The notes: generated by a model not told the origin, from the letters alone. 64,000 nt of DNA from Paraburkholderia sediminicola (GCF_902859805.1 NZ_CADIKC010000014.1:90049-154048), one strand, 5' to 3'. Counted from the stretch's first letter, positions 27,528-37,422 are shown. Program-made: numbers and translations.

Positions 27528-28712
27528 ATGACGATCAAACGCTTGTGCGGACGCGCTGGAGTAGTTGCGGCGGTCGCCACGACTGCGCTGCTGGGCACGG
27601 GCGCCGCGATGGCGCAGCAGGTGGTGCATATCGGCTACTCCGGTCCGTTGAGCGGAGGCGCGGCGAAGTACGGCCAGGAAGTGCTCGAAGGCATGCAGAT
27701 GGCCGCTGCCGACGTCAATCAGGCCGGCATCGAAGTGGCCGGCAAGAAGATCAAGCTCGAAATCGTGCCGCTCGACGACAAGTACAACCCCGCCGAAACC
27801 GCGATCAACGCCCGGCGTCTCGCGCAGGAACAGCAGGCCGCTGTGGTGCTCGTGCCGCATTCGGGCGGTGGCTTCGCCGTGCAGACCAGCAATGAGCAAC
27901 AGAAACTATTGCTGCTCTCGTACACCAGCGTGCCGCAGATCAGCGAGCGCGGCAACAAGCTCACGGTGCGTATTCCCCCGGCGTTCACGTCCTATCTGAA
28001 CTCGTTCATCAAATACGAAATGGCGACGTACGGCAAGAAGGTCGCACTCGCCGCCACCGATACCGACTACGGCAAGGTCTGGGTCGCCGCATTCAAGCCC
28101 GCGTGGGAAGCAGCCGGTGGCACGATCGTCGCGGACAATTCCATGTCGTATAACCGCGCCACCGATTTCTACAGCGGCGTGAGCCGTGTGCTGGCCGCGA
28201 AACCGGATGTGATGTTTATCGGCGGTCCGTCCGAGCCGACCGGCCTGATTGCGCAGCAGGCACGCGAACTGGGCTTCAAGGGCGGCTTTATCGTAATGGA
28301 TCAGGCCAAGCTCGACGAAGTGGCCAAGGTGACTGGCGGCTATGCCCCGTTGAACGGCGCGATCGGCGTATTGCCGCTGGCCAACGATGAAACGCCGAAC
28401 GCCAAAATGTTTGTAGAGCGCTTCCGCAAGAGTCACAATGGTCGCGATCCGAGCCAGGAAGTATCGCTGAACTACACCGCGGTCTACGCAACGGCACTCG
28501 CGATGAAGCTGGCCGGCAGTGTCAGTGATGCGACCGCGATCCGGAATCAGTTCGATAAAGCCGTGAAGGCGCTGCCGCCACAGGCCAATCCGCAAAGTGT
28601 GACGGGCGTCGACGACCACGGCGGCTTCGTGATCGGCAATCCGGTTGCGGCGGTGGTTCAGGGTGGACAGTTGAAGTCAGCAGTGTTGAGTTCGCTGACA
28701 GCGGCGAAGTGA
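27528..28712 (+). CDS. ABC transporter substrate-binding protein (branched-chain type)
   Basis: 394-residue periplasmic protein, start at MTIKRLCGRAGVV behind AAAGGAGA, with a signal peptide cut after AMA (about residue 29, before QQVVHIGYSGPLSGGAAKYG). The mature part has the type I periplasmic fold of LivJ/LivK relatives, with GQEVLEGMQMAAADVNQAGI and GFKGGFIVMDQAKLDEV. It is the last gene of livHMGF plus binding protein. The ligand is unknown; the linked CoA ligases and dehydrogenases suggest a carboxylic acid rather than an amino acid. Confidence 0.9.
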   Translation: MTIKRLCGRAGVVAAVATTALLGTGAAMAQQVVHIGYSGPLSGGAAKYGQEVLEGMQMAAADVNQAGIEVAGKKIKLEIVPLDDKYNPAETAINARRLAQEQQAAVVLVPHSGGGFAVQTSNEQQKLLLLSYTSVPQISERGNKLTVRIPPAFTSYLNSFIKYEMATYGKKVALAATDTDYGKVWVAAFKPAWEAAGGTIVADNSMSYNRATDFYSGVSRVLAAKPDVMFIGGPSEPTGLIAQQARELGFKGGFIVMDQAKLDEVAKVTGGYAPLNGAIGVLPLANDETPNAKMFVERFRKSHNGRDPSQEVSLNYTAVYATALAMKLAGSVSDATAIRNQFDKAVKALPPQANPQSVTGVDDHGGFVIGNPVAAVVQGGQLKSAVLSSLTAAK

Positions 28713-28741
28713 CGAAATGACCCGCTGATATAGGCGTAAAA

Positions 28742-28768
28742 AAAGCGCCGTGGTTTCCACGGCGCTTT
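28742..28768. terminator. bidirectional terminator between importer and catabolic operons
   Basis: Perfect 12-bp stem AAAGCGCCGTGG/CCACGGCGCTTT with a 3-base loop. It is preceded by a run of A (T-run on the minus strand) and lies between the converging binding-protein gene and the short-chain dehydrogenase gene. Confidence 0.85.
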
Positions 28769-28786
28769 GCACATCTCCCATTCGGA

Positions 28787-29692
28787 TTACCCCTTCAACG
28801 CTTCGATAATCTGAACACGCACTTCAGGCCGCTCGGCGAACGGATCGGTTGGATTGCGCGGCGTCACGATATCCTCAGCACGCGTTTTCACTGCTGCCAG
28901 CGCGTGCGGATGCGAGAAGATATAGAACTGTTCTTCGCGGATCGCATCGAACACCATGCCCGCGACCGTTTCCGCACTCACCTTCCCTGAACTCACCGCC
29001 TTCTCGCTCATCACGCGCGACACCCGTTGCGATAAGGTCGGCGGTGTGTCGTTGTCCAGTTCGGACGGACGATTGCGATGCGCCTTCGCGATACCCGTCG
29101 GCACGAAGTACGGGCACAGCACCGAGCACGCCACCTGTTGCGTGACCAGCGAAAGATCCTGATACAGCGACTCGGTCAGCGACACCACCGCATGTTTCGA
29201 CACGTTGTACGGACCCATCATGGGCGGATTGAGCATGCCCGCCATCGACGCCGTATTGACGATATGCCCGCGATACTCCGGATCGCGTTTGGCGGCCTCG
29301 AGCATTAGCGGTGTGAAAGCCCGCACGCCGTGAATCACGCCCCACAGGTTGACGCCGAGAAGCCATTGCCAGTCGCGTTCGGTGTTCTCCCACACGAGGC
29401 CGCCGCTGCCGCCTACTCCCGCATTGTTGAACACCAGATGCACGCCACCGAAAGCGTCGAGCGTGGCGCGGGCCAATGCGTCAATCTCCTCGCCCTTCGC
29501 GACATCGACACGGCGCGCGATGGCCTGTGCGCCGGCCGCGCTCACCTCGGCGAAGGTTTCGTCGAGTGCGTCCTGCTGTACGTCGGCGAGTACCAGCCGC
29601 ATGCCCAGCTTCGTGCCGAGCCGTGCGAACTCGCGGCCAAATCCGGAGCCCGCGCCGGTGATCACCGCAACCTTGCCTTCAAAATAGTCCAT
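28787..29692 (-). CDS. short-chain dehydrogenase/reductase
   Basis: 301 residues of the classical SDR fold. The cofactor motif TGAGSGFGREFARLG is near residue 12, followed by NNAGVGG, a catalytic Ser in NTASMAG, and the YNVSK catalytic pair. A C-terminal extension (FYIFSHPHALAAVKTRAEDIV) is typical of a subgroup found with acyl-CoA catabolic genes. It is the last gene of the minus-strand operon and probably oxidises or reduces a hydroxyacyl intermediate. The exact substrate cannot be told. Confidence 0.85.
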   Translation of the reverse strand: MDYFEGKVAVITGAGSGFGREFARLGTKLGMRLVLADVQQDALDETFAEVSAAGAQAIARRVDVAKGEEIDALARATLDAFGGVHLVFNNAGVGGSGGLVWENTERDWQWLLGVNLWGVIHGVRAFTPLMLEAAKRDPEYRGHIVNTASMAGMLNPPMMGPYNVSKHAVVSLTESLYQDLSLVTQQVACSVLCPYFVPTGIAKAHRNRPSELDNDTPPTLSQRVSRVMSEKAVSSGKVSAETVAGMVFDAIREEQFYIFSHPHALAAVKTRAEDIVTPRNPTDPFAERPEVRVQIIEALKG

Positions 29693-29777
29693 GCCGTGTC
29701 CCTTTCCTTATCCCATTGCCAGTTGGTGTGAGTTGGTCTATCCAGCCAGGTGTATTCAGACGTCTCTATACGCTGCG

Positions 29778-31334
29778 TTAGCGCGCGGCGGGATAGTACT
29801 GCTCGCGCAATTCCCGTTTCAGCACCTTGCCTATCGGACTGCGCGGCAACGCGTCGACAAAGGTCAACGCGGAGAGCCGCTGCATCTTGCCGAGCCGCGC
29901 GTTGACCCAGGCCAGCAGCGTGTCGGCGTCGATCGGTGCAGCCGGGCGAAGCACCACGAACGCAACCGGCGTCTCGCCCCATTGTTCCGACTGCGCGCCC
30001 ACCACGGCCACATCCGCGACGTCCGGGTGCGAGCACAGTTCAGTCTCGAGGTCGCTCGGATAAACGTTGAAACCGCCCGAAATAATCATGTCCTTCTTGC
30101 GATCGAGCAGGGTCAAAAAGCCGTCTGCATCGAAACGGCCCATGTCGCCCGTACGAATGAAACGCTTGCCGCTCGGGTCGTACCACTCCGCCTCGGCAGT
30201 CTTCTCCGGTTGACGGTAGTAGCCGGTCATCATCGCGGGCGAATGGCCGACGATCTCGCCCACCTCCCCCGCTGCGACCTCGTTACCGAGCTCGTCGATC
30301 AGACGGATGTCGTGGCCTTCGATCGGTTTGCCGACCGTATGCAGCTTGGTGGGACATTCGTTGGCCTCCAGCTGACACGAGCCGCCGCCTTCGGTCATGC
30401 CGTAGTACTCGGTGAGCTTGCCCGGCCAGCGGCGCACCACGTCCGCCTTCACGCTCGCCGCGAACGGCGCGCTGGTGCAGAACTTGGCCTGGAAGCTGGA
30501 GAGGTTGTAACGGTCGAAGTCCGGATGCGCCATCAAACGTTGATACTGGACCGGCACCAGCATGGTGTGTGTGACGCGGTACTGTTGCGCCAGTTCGAGA
30601 TAGCGTGTGGCGTCGAATTTCGGCATCAACACGACGGTGCCGCCGAATGTCAGCGTCGGCATGAAACTCACGAGCGTCGTGTTCGAATACAACGGTGTCG
30701 AGATGAGCGTGGTGGCGTCTGGGCCATAGCCACGTTCGATGCTGCGCACCGCATAGGCCCAGCGCATGCCGTGAGATTGAACGATGCCTTTAGGCGTACC
30801 TGTGGTGCCCGATGAATAGATGATGTTGAACGGCCACGCCGGATTGATCGTGACGGCTTCAGGCGTTGCGCCCTTGGGCGCGAGCCACGCTTCAAGCGAG
30901 GTGCTGCCTGCGTGCGCATCGAGTGCGATGGGGATTGCACTGATCTCTGCAGCCACCGGTTCCAGCAAACGCTTGACGTCGGCATCGAGAAACAGCAGCC
31001 GCGCACCCGAGTTGCCGATCATGCTGACGAGACTCGCCGCGCTCGACGACGGCGCAAGCGGTGCAACCACCGCTCCCGCTCGCAGGCCGCCGAGAAACAC
31101 CACAGCGTATTCCACCGAGGCCGCAGCGCATAACGCGATCGCATCGCAAGGCTTGATGCCCTCGCGCTGCAACGCGGCGGCAAAGCGATCGACTCGTGCG
31201 TCAAGCGCGGCATAAGTCACGACCTCACCGTCGCAGATCAATGCCGCGTGCTCACCGCGCTCTTTGGCAAAGCGGCGGAGCATATCGGTGATGCAGACGA
31301 ACGGTTCGTCCAGTAAGGCTTCGAGCCATGTCAT
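29778..31334 (-). CDS. acyl-CoA ligase (AMP-forming), second of two
   Basis: 518-residue adenylate-forming enzyme that activates a carboxylic acid with ATP and CoA. Motifs present are YSSGTTGTPKGIVQSH (P-loop), YYGMTEGGG (A5), RTGDMGRFDADGF (A7/A8), and the lysine-containing end PRSPIGKVLKREL. Its ATG overlaps the stop of the other ligase by 4 bases (ATGA). At 518 versus 575 residues, and with low apparent similarity outside motifs, the two ligases probably differ in substrate. Confidence 0.88.
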   Translation of the reverse strand: MTWLEALLDEPFVCITDMLRRFAKERGEHAALICDGEVVTYAALDARVDRFAAALQREGIKPCDAIALCAAASVEYAVVFLGGLRAGAVVAPLAPSSSAASLVSMIGNSGARLLFLDADVKRLLEPVAAEISAIPIALDAHAGSTSLEAWLAPKGATPEAVTINPAWPFNIIYSSGTTGTPKGIVQSHGMRWAYAVRSIERGYGPDATTLISTPLYSNTTLVSFMPTLTFGGTVVLMPKFDATRYLELAQQYRVTHTMLVPVQYQRLMAHPDFDRYNLSSFQAKFCTSAPFAASVKADVVRRWPGKLTEYYGMTEGGGSCQLEANECPTKLHTVGKPIEGHDIRLIDELGNEVAAGEVGEIVGHSPAMMTGYYRQPEKTAEAEWYDPSGKRFIRTGDMGRFDADGFLTLLDRKKDMIISGGFNVYPSDLETELCSHPDVADVAVVGAQSEQWGETPVAFVVLRPAAPIDADTLLAWVNARLGKMQRLSALTFVDALPRSPIGKVLKRELREQYYPAAR

Positions 31335-33058
31335 GACGAGGCGCCTCCTGTGCTGCCAGTGCTACTGTTGCTCTCACTCGCCGCGGCCGTGCGTGCCGCG
31401 TCCTCTTCCTGCAACTTGCGCCATAGAATCTTGCCGCTGCCCGACTTGGGCAGCGACGTCACGAACTCGACAATGCGCGGCGCCTTGTAAGACGCCATCT
31501 GATCGTGCGCCCAGTCGATGATCTCCTGCTCGGTAATCGTGCCGGCATGCGCCGCGGCGGGCACCACCAGCGCCTTGACCGTTTCGCCGCGCCTGGTGTC
31601 CTTCACGCCGATCACGCACACCTCGTGGATCGCGGGATGCCGGTACATGAGCGCCTCGACTTCCGCGGGCCACACCTTATAGCCCGATGCATTGATCATG
31701 CGCTTCAGGCGATCGGTCATGAAGAAATAGCCGTCCTCGTCGATATGACCAAGGTCGCCGGTACGCAGAAAACGCTTGCCGTCGAGTTCGATAAACGCTT
31801 CTTCAGTGGCCTTGGGATTGCGCCAGTAGCCTTGCATCACCTGCGGCGCATTCACGATGATCTCGCCGGTTTCGCCTTGCGGTAGTTCCTGCAGCGTGAC
31901 GGGATCGATCACGCGCGAGTCTACGTCGAATACGGGAATGCCCAGGCACTGCGGCTTCGGCCGATGCGGGGGATTGATGTGCGTGCCGGCAATCGTCTCT
32001 GACATGCCGTAGCCTTCGACATAATCGAGCCCTGTCAGCGACTTGAGCTTTCTGGCAATCGCGTCCGGCATCGCCGCGCCGCCGCCGCGTGCGCCCGTCA
32101 GGCTCGACAGATCGTATTCGCCGAGCTTCGGGTTCGACAGAAAATCAACCATCATCGCCGTAATCGACTGCCACGCGGTCACGCGATATCTCTGCATACA
32201 TAGCGCCGCGGCTTCCCGATCCCAGCGCGGCAGCACGATAATCGTGGCGCCGGAGAAGACCGCGCTGTTCATGCCGCCCTGCATGCCGGTCACATGAAAG
32301 AACGGCAATATCGACAGATACACACCATCCGGCGGCGCCGAAAACCAGACGCAGCCGCCGAGCAGCGTGCTCATCACACTGCGATGCGTATGCATGCAGC
32401 CCTTCGGCTTGCCGGTCGTGCCCGACGTGTACGGCATCACGCACAGATCGTCCGGACCCGTGGTGAGCGGACCTGGCGCGATATGCCGTTCGAGCACCTC
32501 GCGCCAGGGGATGACGCCGGGGATATTGAAGGTCTTGCGCGGCGCCGCCACGAATTCCGGCACGGGAATCGGCGATGGCCGCTTCAGATAATCGCTATAC
32601 GTTGCGACGATTACGTGCTCGATGGCCTTCCCCGCCCCCTTGCCGATCAACGGCTCGACGTTCGCGAACAGGCATTGCGGCGCGATGATCGTGGTCGCCT
32701 CGCTATCCTCGACGTAATGCGCCAGTTCGCCGCTCATGTTCATCGGATTGACCGGCACCACGACGGCGTTCGCACGCAGGATCCCGTAGTAAGCGATGAT
32801 CCATTGCGGGCTGTTCTGCATGTAAAGCAGCACACGGTCGCCCGCTTTGACCTGGCATTCCTGCTGAAGAAACCCTGCGATGCGCTCGGTTTCGTCCTTG
32901 AATTCGCCGAACGTAACCGGCGTGTCGTAGAAGACGATGAACGGCTTGTTGGGAAAACGCGCCGCCGACACCTCGGCGTTATAGAAAATATTGGTCTCAG
33001 GCAGCGTCAGATGCAGCGGCACTTGCGGCGGCCAATTCGGGTGATGGCGTTCGTTCAT
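31331..33058 (-). CDS. acyl-CoA ligase (AMP-forming), first of two
   Basis: 575 residues from the ATG at 33058 (MNERHHPNWPPQVPLHL), with GGAGA ahead of it; the longer frame upstream has no family similarity. Motifs include YTSGTTGKPKGCMHTH, EGYGMSETIAGTH, RTGDLGHIDEDGYFF and PKSGSGKILWRKL, with its catalytic lysine. It resembles long-chain fatty-acid/aromatic-acid ligases. The C-terminus ends in a Ser/Thr/Gly-rich tail. It belongs to the five-gene minus-strand operon that starts at the SDR gene at 35266. Confidence 0.88.
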   Translation of the reverse strand: MNERHHPNWPPQVPLHLTLPETNIFYNAEVSAARFPNKPFIVFYDTPVTFGEFKDETERIAGFLQQECQVKAGDRVLLYMQNSPQWIIAYYGILRANAVVVPVNPMNMSGELAHYVEDSEATTIIAPQCLFANVEPLIGKGAGKAIEHVIVATYSDYLKRPSPIPVPEFVAAPRKTFNIPGVIPWREVLERHIAPGPLTTGPDDLCVMPYTSGTTGKPKGCMHTHRSVMSTLLGGCVWFSAPPDGVYLSILPFFHVTGMQGGMNSAVFSGATIIVLPRWDREAAALCMQRYRVTAWQSITAMMVDFLSNPKLGEYDLSSLTGARGGGAAMPDAIARKLKSLTGLDYVEGYGMSETIAGTHINPPHRPKPQCLGIPVFDVDSRVIDPVTLQELPQGETGEIIVNAPQVMQGYWRNPKATEEAFIELDGKRFLRTGDLGHIDEDGYFFMTDRLKRMINASGYKVWPAEVEALMYRHPAIHEVCVIGVKDTRRGETVKALVVPAAAHAGTITEQEIIDWAHDQMASYKAPRIVEFVTSLPKSGSGKILWRKLQEEDAARTAAASESNSSTGSTGGASS

Positions 33059-33170
33059 AGGCGTCTCCAGCCTTACTGTCTGTGCGCGTTTCACCCGGAG
33101 GGTGCGCGCTTCGTTCACATCCGCCGCGTGATGGACGCGGCGGGTTAATGCGTCATGGCAATCAAGGGAT

Positions 33171-34406
33171 TCAGTTGCTTGATGAATGCCCGAGATGACG
33201 CCCAAGTTCCATCTTCGCAATGGCGTTACGGTGTACTTCGTCAGGGCCGTCCGCGAAACGCAGCGTGCGCGAACTCGCATACGCGCGAGCGAGGCCGAAG
33301 TCGTCGCTGACCGCGCCGCCGCCATGCACCTGCATCGCCCAGTCGATCACCTGGCACGCCATGCTGGGCGCCGCCACCTTGATCATGGCGATCTCCTGAC
33401 GCGCGTCCTTGTTGCCGACCGTGTCCATCTTGTACGCCGCGTTCAGCACCAGAAAACGCGTCTGGTCGATCATGATGCGTGCATTCGCGATTCGCTCGCG
33501 GGTGACGCCCTGATCCGCGATCGATTTGCCGAACGCTACGCGCTCCAGCGAGCGGCGGCACATCGCTTCGAGCGCGCGCTCGGCGCGTCCGATCAAACGC
33601 ATGCAGTGGTGAATACGGCCCGGTCCGAGCCGCCCTTGCGCGATCTCGAAGCCGCGGCCCTCGCCGAGCAGCATGTTGCTGGCCGGCACACGTACATTTT
33701 CAAAGGAGATTTCGGCGTGGCCGTGCGGGGCGTCGTCATAGCCGAAGACCGGCAGATGACGCAGTACTTTCACGCCCGGCGTGTCGATCGGCACCAGAAT
33801 CATCGACTGCTGCTGATGCCGGTTGGTGTGGTCCGGGCTGGACTTGCCCATGAAGATGAGGACCTTGCAGCGCGGATCGTTCGCGCCCGAGGTCCACCAT
33901 TTGCGGCCATTCAGAATGTAATCGTCGCCGTCGCGTTCGATGCGCGCTTCGATATTGGTCGCGTCTGACGACGCCACTTCCGGCTCCGTCATCGCGAATG
34001 CCGAGCGGATCGAACCGTCGAGTAACGGCAGCAGCCATTGCTGTTGCTGCTCCGGTGTCGCGTAACGCACCAGCGTTTCCATGTTGCCGGTGTCCGGCGC
34101 CGAGCAGTTGAAAGGCTCTGCGCCGATATGCGAGCGCCCCATGATTTCGCACAAGGGTGCGTATTCGAGGTTGGTGAGCCCTGCGCCGTATTTCGACTCG
34201 GGCAGGAACAGGTTCCACAAACCGACGGCCTTCGCTTTCTGTTTCAATTCTTCGATCACCGGCGCGGGCTGCCACCGGTTGCCGGATTCACGCGCGGCGT
34301 CCATCTGCGCTTCGAAAACCGCCTCCGCTGGATAGACGTACTCGTCCATGAAAGCGTTCAGGCGCTGCTGCAAACTCTTGACCTTGTCCGAGTGCTGAAA
34401 ATTCAT
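33171..34406 (-). CDS. acyl-CoA dehydrogenase (ACAD10/11-like)
   Basis: 411-residue flavoprotein. The ATG at 34406 (MNFQHSDKVKSLQQRLNAF) is chosen because it begins the family N-terminal helix. AFAMTEPEVASSDATN is the FAD/substrate-binding signature, GRKWWTSGA follows it, and QVHGGGAVSDDFGLARAYASSRTLRFADGP carries the C-terminal active-site region, seen as MQVHGGGAVSDDF and RTLRFADGPDEVH. The subgroup is common in Burkholderiales catabolic clusters. It should introduce a 2,3-double bond in the CoA ester made by the adjacent ligases. Confidence 0.88.
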   Translation of the reverse strand: MNFQHSDKVKSLQQRLNAFMDEYVYPAEAVFEAQMDAARESGNRWQPAPVIEELKQKAKAVGLWNLFLPESKYGAGLTNLEYAPLCEIMGRSHIGAEPFNCSAPDTGNMETLVRYATPEQQQQWLLPLLDGSIRSAFAMTEPEVASSDATNIEARIERDGDDYILNGRKWWTSGANDPRCKVLIFMGKSSPDHTNRHQQQSMILVPIDTPGVKVLRHLPVFGYDDAPHGHAEISFENVRVPASNMLLGEGRGFEIAQGRLGPGRIHHCMRLIGRAERALEAMCRRSLERVAFGKSIADQGVTRERIANARIMIDQTRFLVLNAAYKMDTVGNKDARQEIAMIKVAAPSMACQVIDWAMQVHGGGAVSDDFGLARAYASSRTLRFADGPDEVHRNAIAKMELGRHLGHSSSN

Positions 34407-34492
34407 GCGGCGTCTCCGGTCCCATGCAAAGCTGTCTTCGTACGTAAACGCAACACGCCCTGGCCAGCGCGCTGCGCCTCGAGACCACTCAA

Positions 34493-35266
34493 TCAAATAA
34501 TGATCGAGCCGCCATCCACCGCAAAATACTGGCCCGTGATATGGCGCGACGCTTCACTCGCGAGGAACACGACCGGGCCTTTGAGATCTTCGTCGCCGCC
34601 GAGGCGCTGCAACGGCGTGCGCGAAATGACGGTGTCTTCGAGTTTGTCGAGCAAGCCCGCCGACATCTTCGACGGGAAAAATCCCGGGCAGATCGCGTTG
34701 ACGTTGATGTTGTACTTGCCCCATTCCGCCGCGAGCGCCCGCGTGAAATTGATCGCAGCAGCCTTGGAGGTGTTGTACGCAATCGTGTTCATGCCGGGCG
34801 GCGAACCCTTCAACCCCGCCACCGACGCGATGTTGATGATCTTGCCCGCACGACGCGGGATCATGCTGCGCTTGCCCACTTCACGAGCGACGAAAAATGG
34901 CGCATGGACGTTCAGGTTCATCACCTTGTGCCACGCTTCATCAGGGTAGTCTTCGGCGGGTGCGCCCCACGTCGCGCCCGCGTTGTTTACGAGAATGTCG
35001 ATGCTGCCATGCAGGCCGAGCACTTCATCCACGAGACCGGGGATACCTTCGAAGCGCTGCAGATCGTTGACGATGGTCTGCACCTCGATCCCGCGGCTTT
35101 GCAGATGCGTTTTCGCTTCGGCGAGTTCATTGGCCTTACGCGCGGTGATCGCCACGCGACAGCCCATTTCTCCCAATGCCTCAGCCATTTGCAGGCCCAG
35201 CCCGCGCGAGCCTCCGGTGATCAGTGCAACCTTGCCGTCCAGTTGAAACAGGTCTTTCACAGACAT
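34493..35266 (-). CDS. short-chain dehydrogenase/reductase (3-oxoacyl-type)
   Basis: 257 residues from the ATG at 35266 (MSVKDLFQLDGKVALITGG), behind a GGAGGAG ribosome site. The upstream in-frame part is non-coding. It has TGGSRGLGLQMAEALGEMG for the dinucleotide, NNAGATWG, Ser in NIASVAG, and the YNTSKAA catalytic pair. FFPSKMS and GQYFAVDGG are typical of the FabG/gluconate 5-dehydrogenase group. It is the first gene of the minus-strand operon and is divergent from the acyl-CoA dehydrogenase at 35533. Confidence 0.88.
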   Translation of the reverse strand: MSVKDLFQLDGKVALITGGSRGLGLQMAEALGEMGCRVAITARKANELAEAKTHLQSRGIEVQTIVNDLQRFEGIPGLVDEVLGLHGSIDILVNNAGATWGAPAEDYPDEAWHKVMNLNVHAPFFVAREVGKRSMIPRRAGKIINIASVAGLKGSPPGMNTIAYNTSKAAAINFTRALAAEWGKYNINVNAICPGFFPSKMSAGLLDKLEDTVISRTPLQRLGGDEDLKGPVVFLASEASRHITGQYFAVDGGSIII

Positions 35267-35287
35267 TACGACGCTCCTCCAAGTTGT

Positions 35288-35300
35288 TCTGCAATGCAGA
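35288..35300. promoter_or_regulatory. candidate IclR operator in the divergent promoter of the catabolic genes
   Basis: TCTGCAATGCAGA, flanked by GT on the left, identical to the cores at 22195 and 23844. It lies 22 bases upstream of the SDR start, within the 266-base region shared with the divergent acyl-CoA dehydrogenase. A degenerate copy (GTTCTGCATAGCGG) is seen near 35494 close to the other start. Confidence 0.7.
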
Positions 35301-35532
35301 CTTCTATTCCAGATTTTCTGACCATCATACGTGCCGAAATTCAGCCTGTAAATAAAAGCACGCTCATTCACTTTTGATTTAAACTGACATGCATCGCCGA
35401 TGGGCGGGTCATCGGGGCTTACCCGAATACCGCACTTTTCAATCGAGCCGCGTCTATGCGATTTCGTGGGTTTTCCGCGCCTGTCGCGTAGTTGTTCTGC
35501 ATAGCGGCTTACCTTTGGACGGGTCTTCTCCC

Positions 35533-37338
35533 ATGCAAGATGCGCTGATCATCAACACGCGTGATCTGGAATTCCAGTTGTTCGAGGTGCTCGAGGCTGA
35601 GACGCTTACGCAGCGCGCGCGCCACGCCGACCACACTCGCGAGACTTTCAACGCGGCGCTCGAAACCGCTCACGCGGTCGCCGCCGAAAAGTTCGCGCCG
35701 CACAACCGTCTTTCGGACGAGCACGAACCGCAATTCGACGGTCAACGCGTCACGATGCCCACCGAGGTCAAAGACGCACTCGACGCGTTTTGCTCCGCCG
35801 GTTTCCTCGCTGCAGGTAAAGACTACGAATGGGGCGGCATGCAGTTGCCCTCGGTGATTTCCTTTGCGTGCCTGTCGCTCTTCAAGAGCGCCAACATCGC
35901 CACCTCGTCTTACGCAATGCTGACCACGGCGAATGCGAACGTGATCGAGCGTTTCGGCAGCGCCGCGCAGAAACGCAAGTATTTGCAGGCCCTATTCGAA
36001 GGCCGCGCGTTCGGCACCATGGCGCTGACCGAGCCGCAAGCGGGTTCGAGCCTCTCGGATCTCGTCACCAGTGCGACGCCTAACGAAGACGGCACCTATT
36101 CGATCCGCGGCAACAAGATTTTCATTTCAGGCGGCGATCACGAGTTGAGCGAGAACATCGTTCACCTGGTGCTGGCGCGCATTCCCGGCGGCCCGCCGGG
36201 CGTCAAAGGCATCTCGCTCTTCACGGTGCCGAAATTCCATGTGAATGACGACGGCAGCCGCGGTGAGCGCAACGACGTCGCGCTGGCAGGCTTGATTCAC
36301 AAGATGGGCTGGCGCGGCACTACGTCGACGATGCTGTCGTTCGGCGAGCGCGGCGAATGCATCGGTGAACTGGTGGGCGAACCGCATCACGGCCTCGCCT
36401 ACATGTTCCACATGATGAACGAAGCGCGTATCGGCGTCGGTCTCGGCGCGGTCATGCTCGGCTATCGCGGCTATCTGGCGTCGCTCCAATACGCACGTGA
36501 ACGGCCGCAAGGGCGTCGCCCGGAAAACAAGAATCCGCTCGATCCGCAATTGCCATTGATCGAACACGCCGACGTGCGCCGCATGCTGCTCGCACAAAAA
36601 GCCTATGTGGAAGGCGCGTATGCGCTGTGCCTGTACGCGGCGCGCCTCGTCGACGAACAGAACACTGGCGGGAGCGACACTGCGCGCGCCGAAGCGGGCC
36701 TGCTGCTCGATCTGCTGACGCCGGTGGTGAAGTCGTGGCCCTCGCAGTGGTGCCTCGAAGCGAATAGTCTGGCGATCCAGATTCATGGCGGTTACGGCTA
36801 TACGCGTGAATATCCGGTCGAGCAGTTCTATCGCGAAAATCGCCTGAACATGATTCACGAGGGCACGCACGGCATTCAGGCGATCGATCTGCTCGGCCGC
36901 AAAGTCGTGATGAAACAGGGCGCGGCGCTTAAGCTGTTGGGGCGTGAAATACAACGCAGCGTCGAGTCGGCTCGCGGTCATCCGGCACTGCAAGCGTATG
37001 CCGATTCACTCAGTCAGGCATGGAGCGAATTGACCGGCACGGTCGAAGCGTTATTGCCCACGCTCGCCAGTGAAAGCGAACGCGCGCTTGCCAACGCGAA
37101 TGCTTTTCTCGAAGCGTTCGGGCATATCGTGCTTGCGTGGACGTGGTTGCGGCAGGCGATCGTTGCGAGCGCCGCGCTACCTGAAGCGAAGAGCGAAGCC
37201 GACCGTGACTTCTATCGCGGCAAGCTGCATGCGTGCCAGTGGTTCTTCCATTGGGAATTGCCGCGCGTCTCGCTGATGCTTGCCACGCTGCGCAGTCTCG
37301 ACGATACGACGCTCAGCATGGCGCCGCAGTGGTTCTAA
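35533..37338 (+). CDS. acyl-CoA dehydrogenase, large DmdC-like type
   Basis: 601 residues from the ATG at 35533 (MQDALIINTRDLEFQLFEVL). This is the longer form of acyl-CoA dehydrogenase with an N-terminal extension and a C-terminal helical domain, like 3-methylmercaptopropionyl-CoA dehydrogenase (DmdC). GTMALTEPQAGSSLSDL binds FAD/substrate, and IHGGYGYTREYPVEQFYRENR with HEGTHGIQAIDLLGRK gives the active-site region. The similarity is to the fold group, and DMSP catabolism is not implied because no dmd partner is present. It is divergent from the SDR operon and shares the palindrome-bearing promoter. Confidence 0.88.
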   Translation: MQDALIINTRDLEFQLFEVLEAETLTQRARHADHTRETFNAALETAHAVAAEKFAPHNRLSDEHEPQFDGQRVTMPTEVKDALDAFCSAGFLAAGKDYEWGGMQLPSVISFACLSLFKSANIATSSYAMLTTANANVIERFGSAAQKRKYLQALFEGRAFGTMALTEPQAGSSLSDLVTSATPNEDGTYSIRGNKIFISGGDHELSENIVHLVLARIPGGPPGVKGISLFTVPKFHVNDDGSRGERNDVALAGLIHKMGWRGTTSTMLSFGERGECIGELVGEPHHGLAYMFHMMNEARIGVGLGAVMLGYRGYLASLQYARERPQGRRPENKNPLDPQLPLIEHADVRRMLLAQKAYVEGAYALCLYAARLVDEQNTGGSDTARAEAGLLLDLLTPVVKSWPSQWCLEANSLAIQIHGGYGYTREYPVEQFYRENRLNMIHEGTHGIQAIDLLGRKVVMKQGAALKLLGREIQRSVESARGHPALQAYADSLSQAWSELTGTVEALLPTLASESERALANANAFLEAFGHIVLAWTWLRQAIVASAALPEAKSEADRDFYRGKLHACQWFFHWELPRVSLMLATLRSLDDTTLSMAPQWF

Positions 37339-37422
37339 GCGCTGCCGCTCAGTGCGTCTTTCAACGCGGCGCTCGATGTGACTATCGACGCCGCTTGATA
37401 CCGCTTGATACAGCCTGACCGC

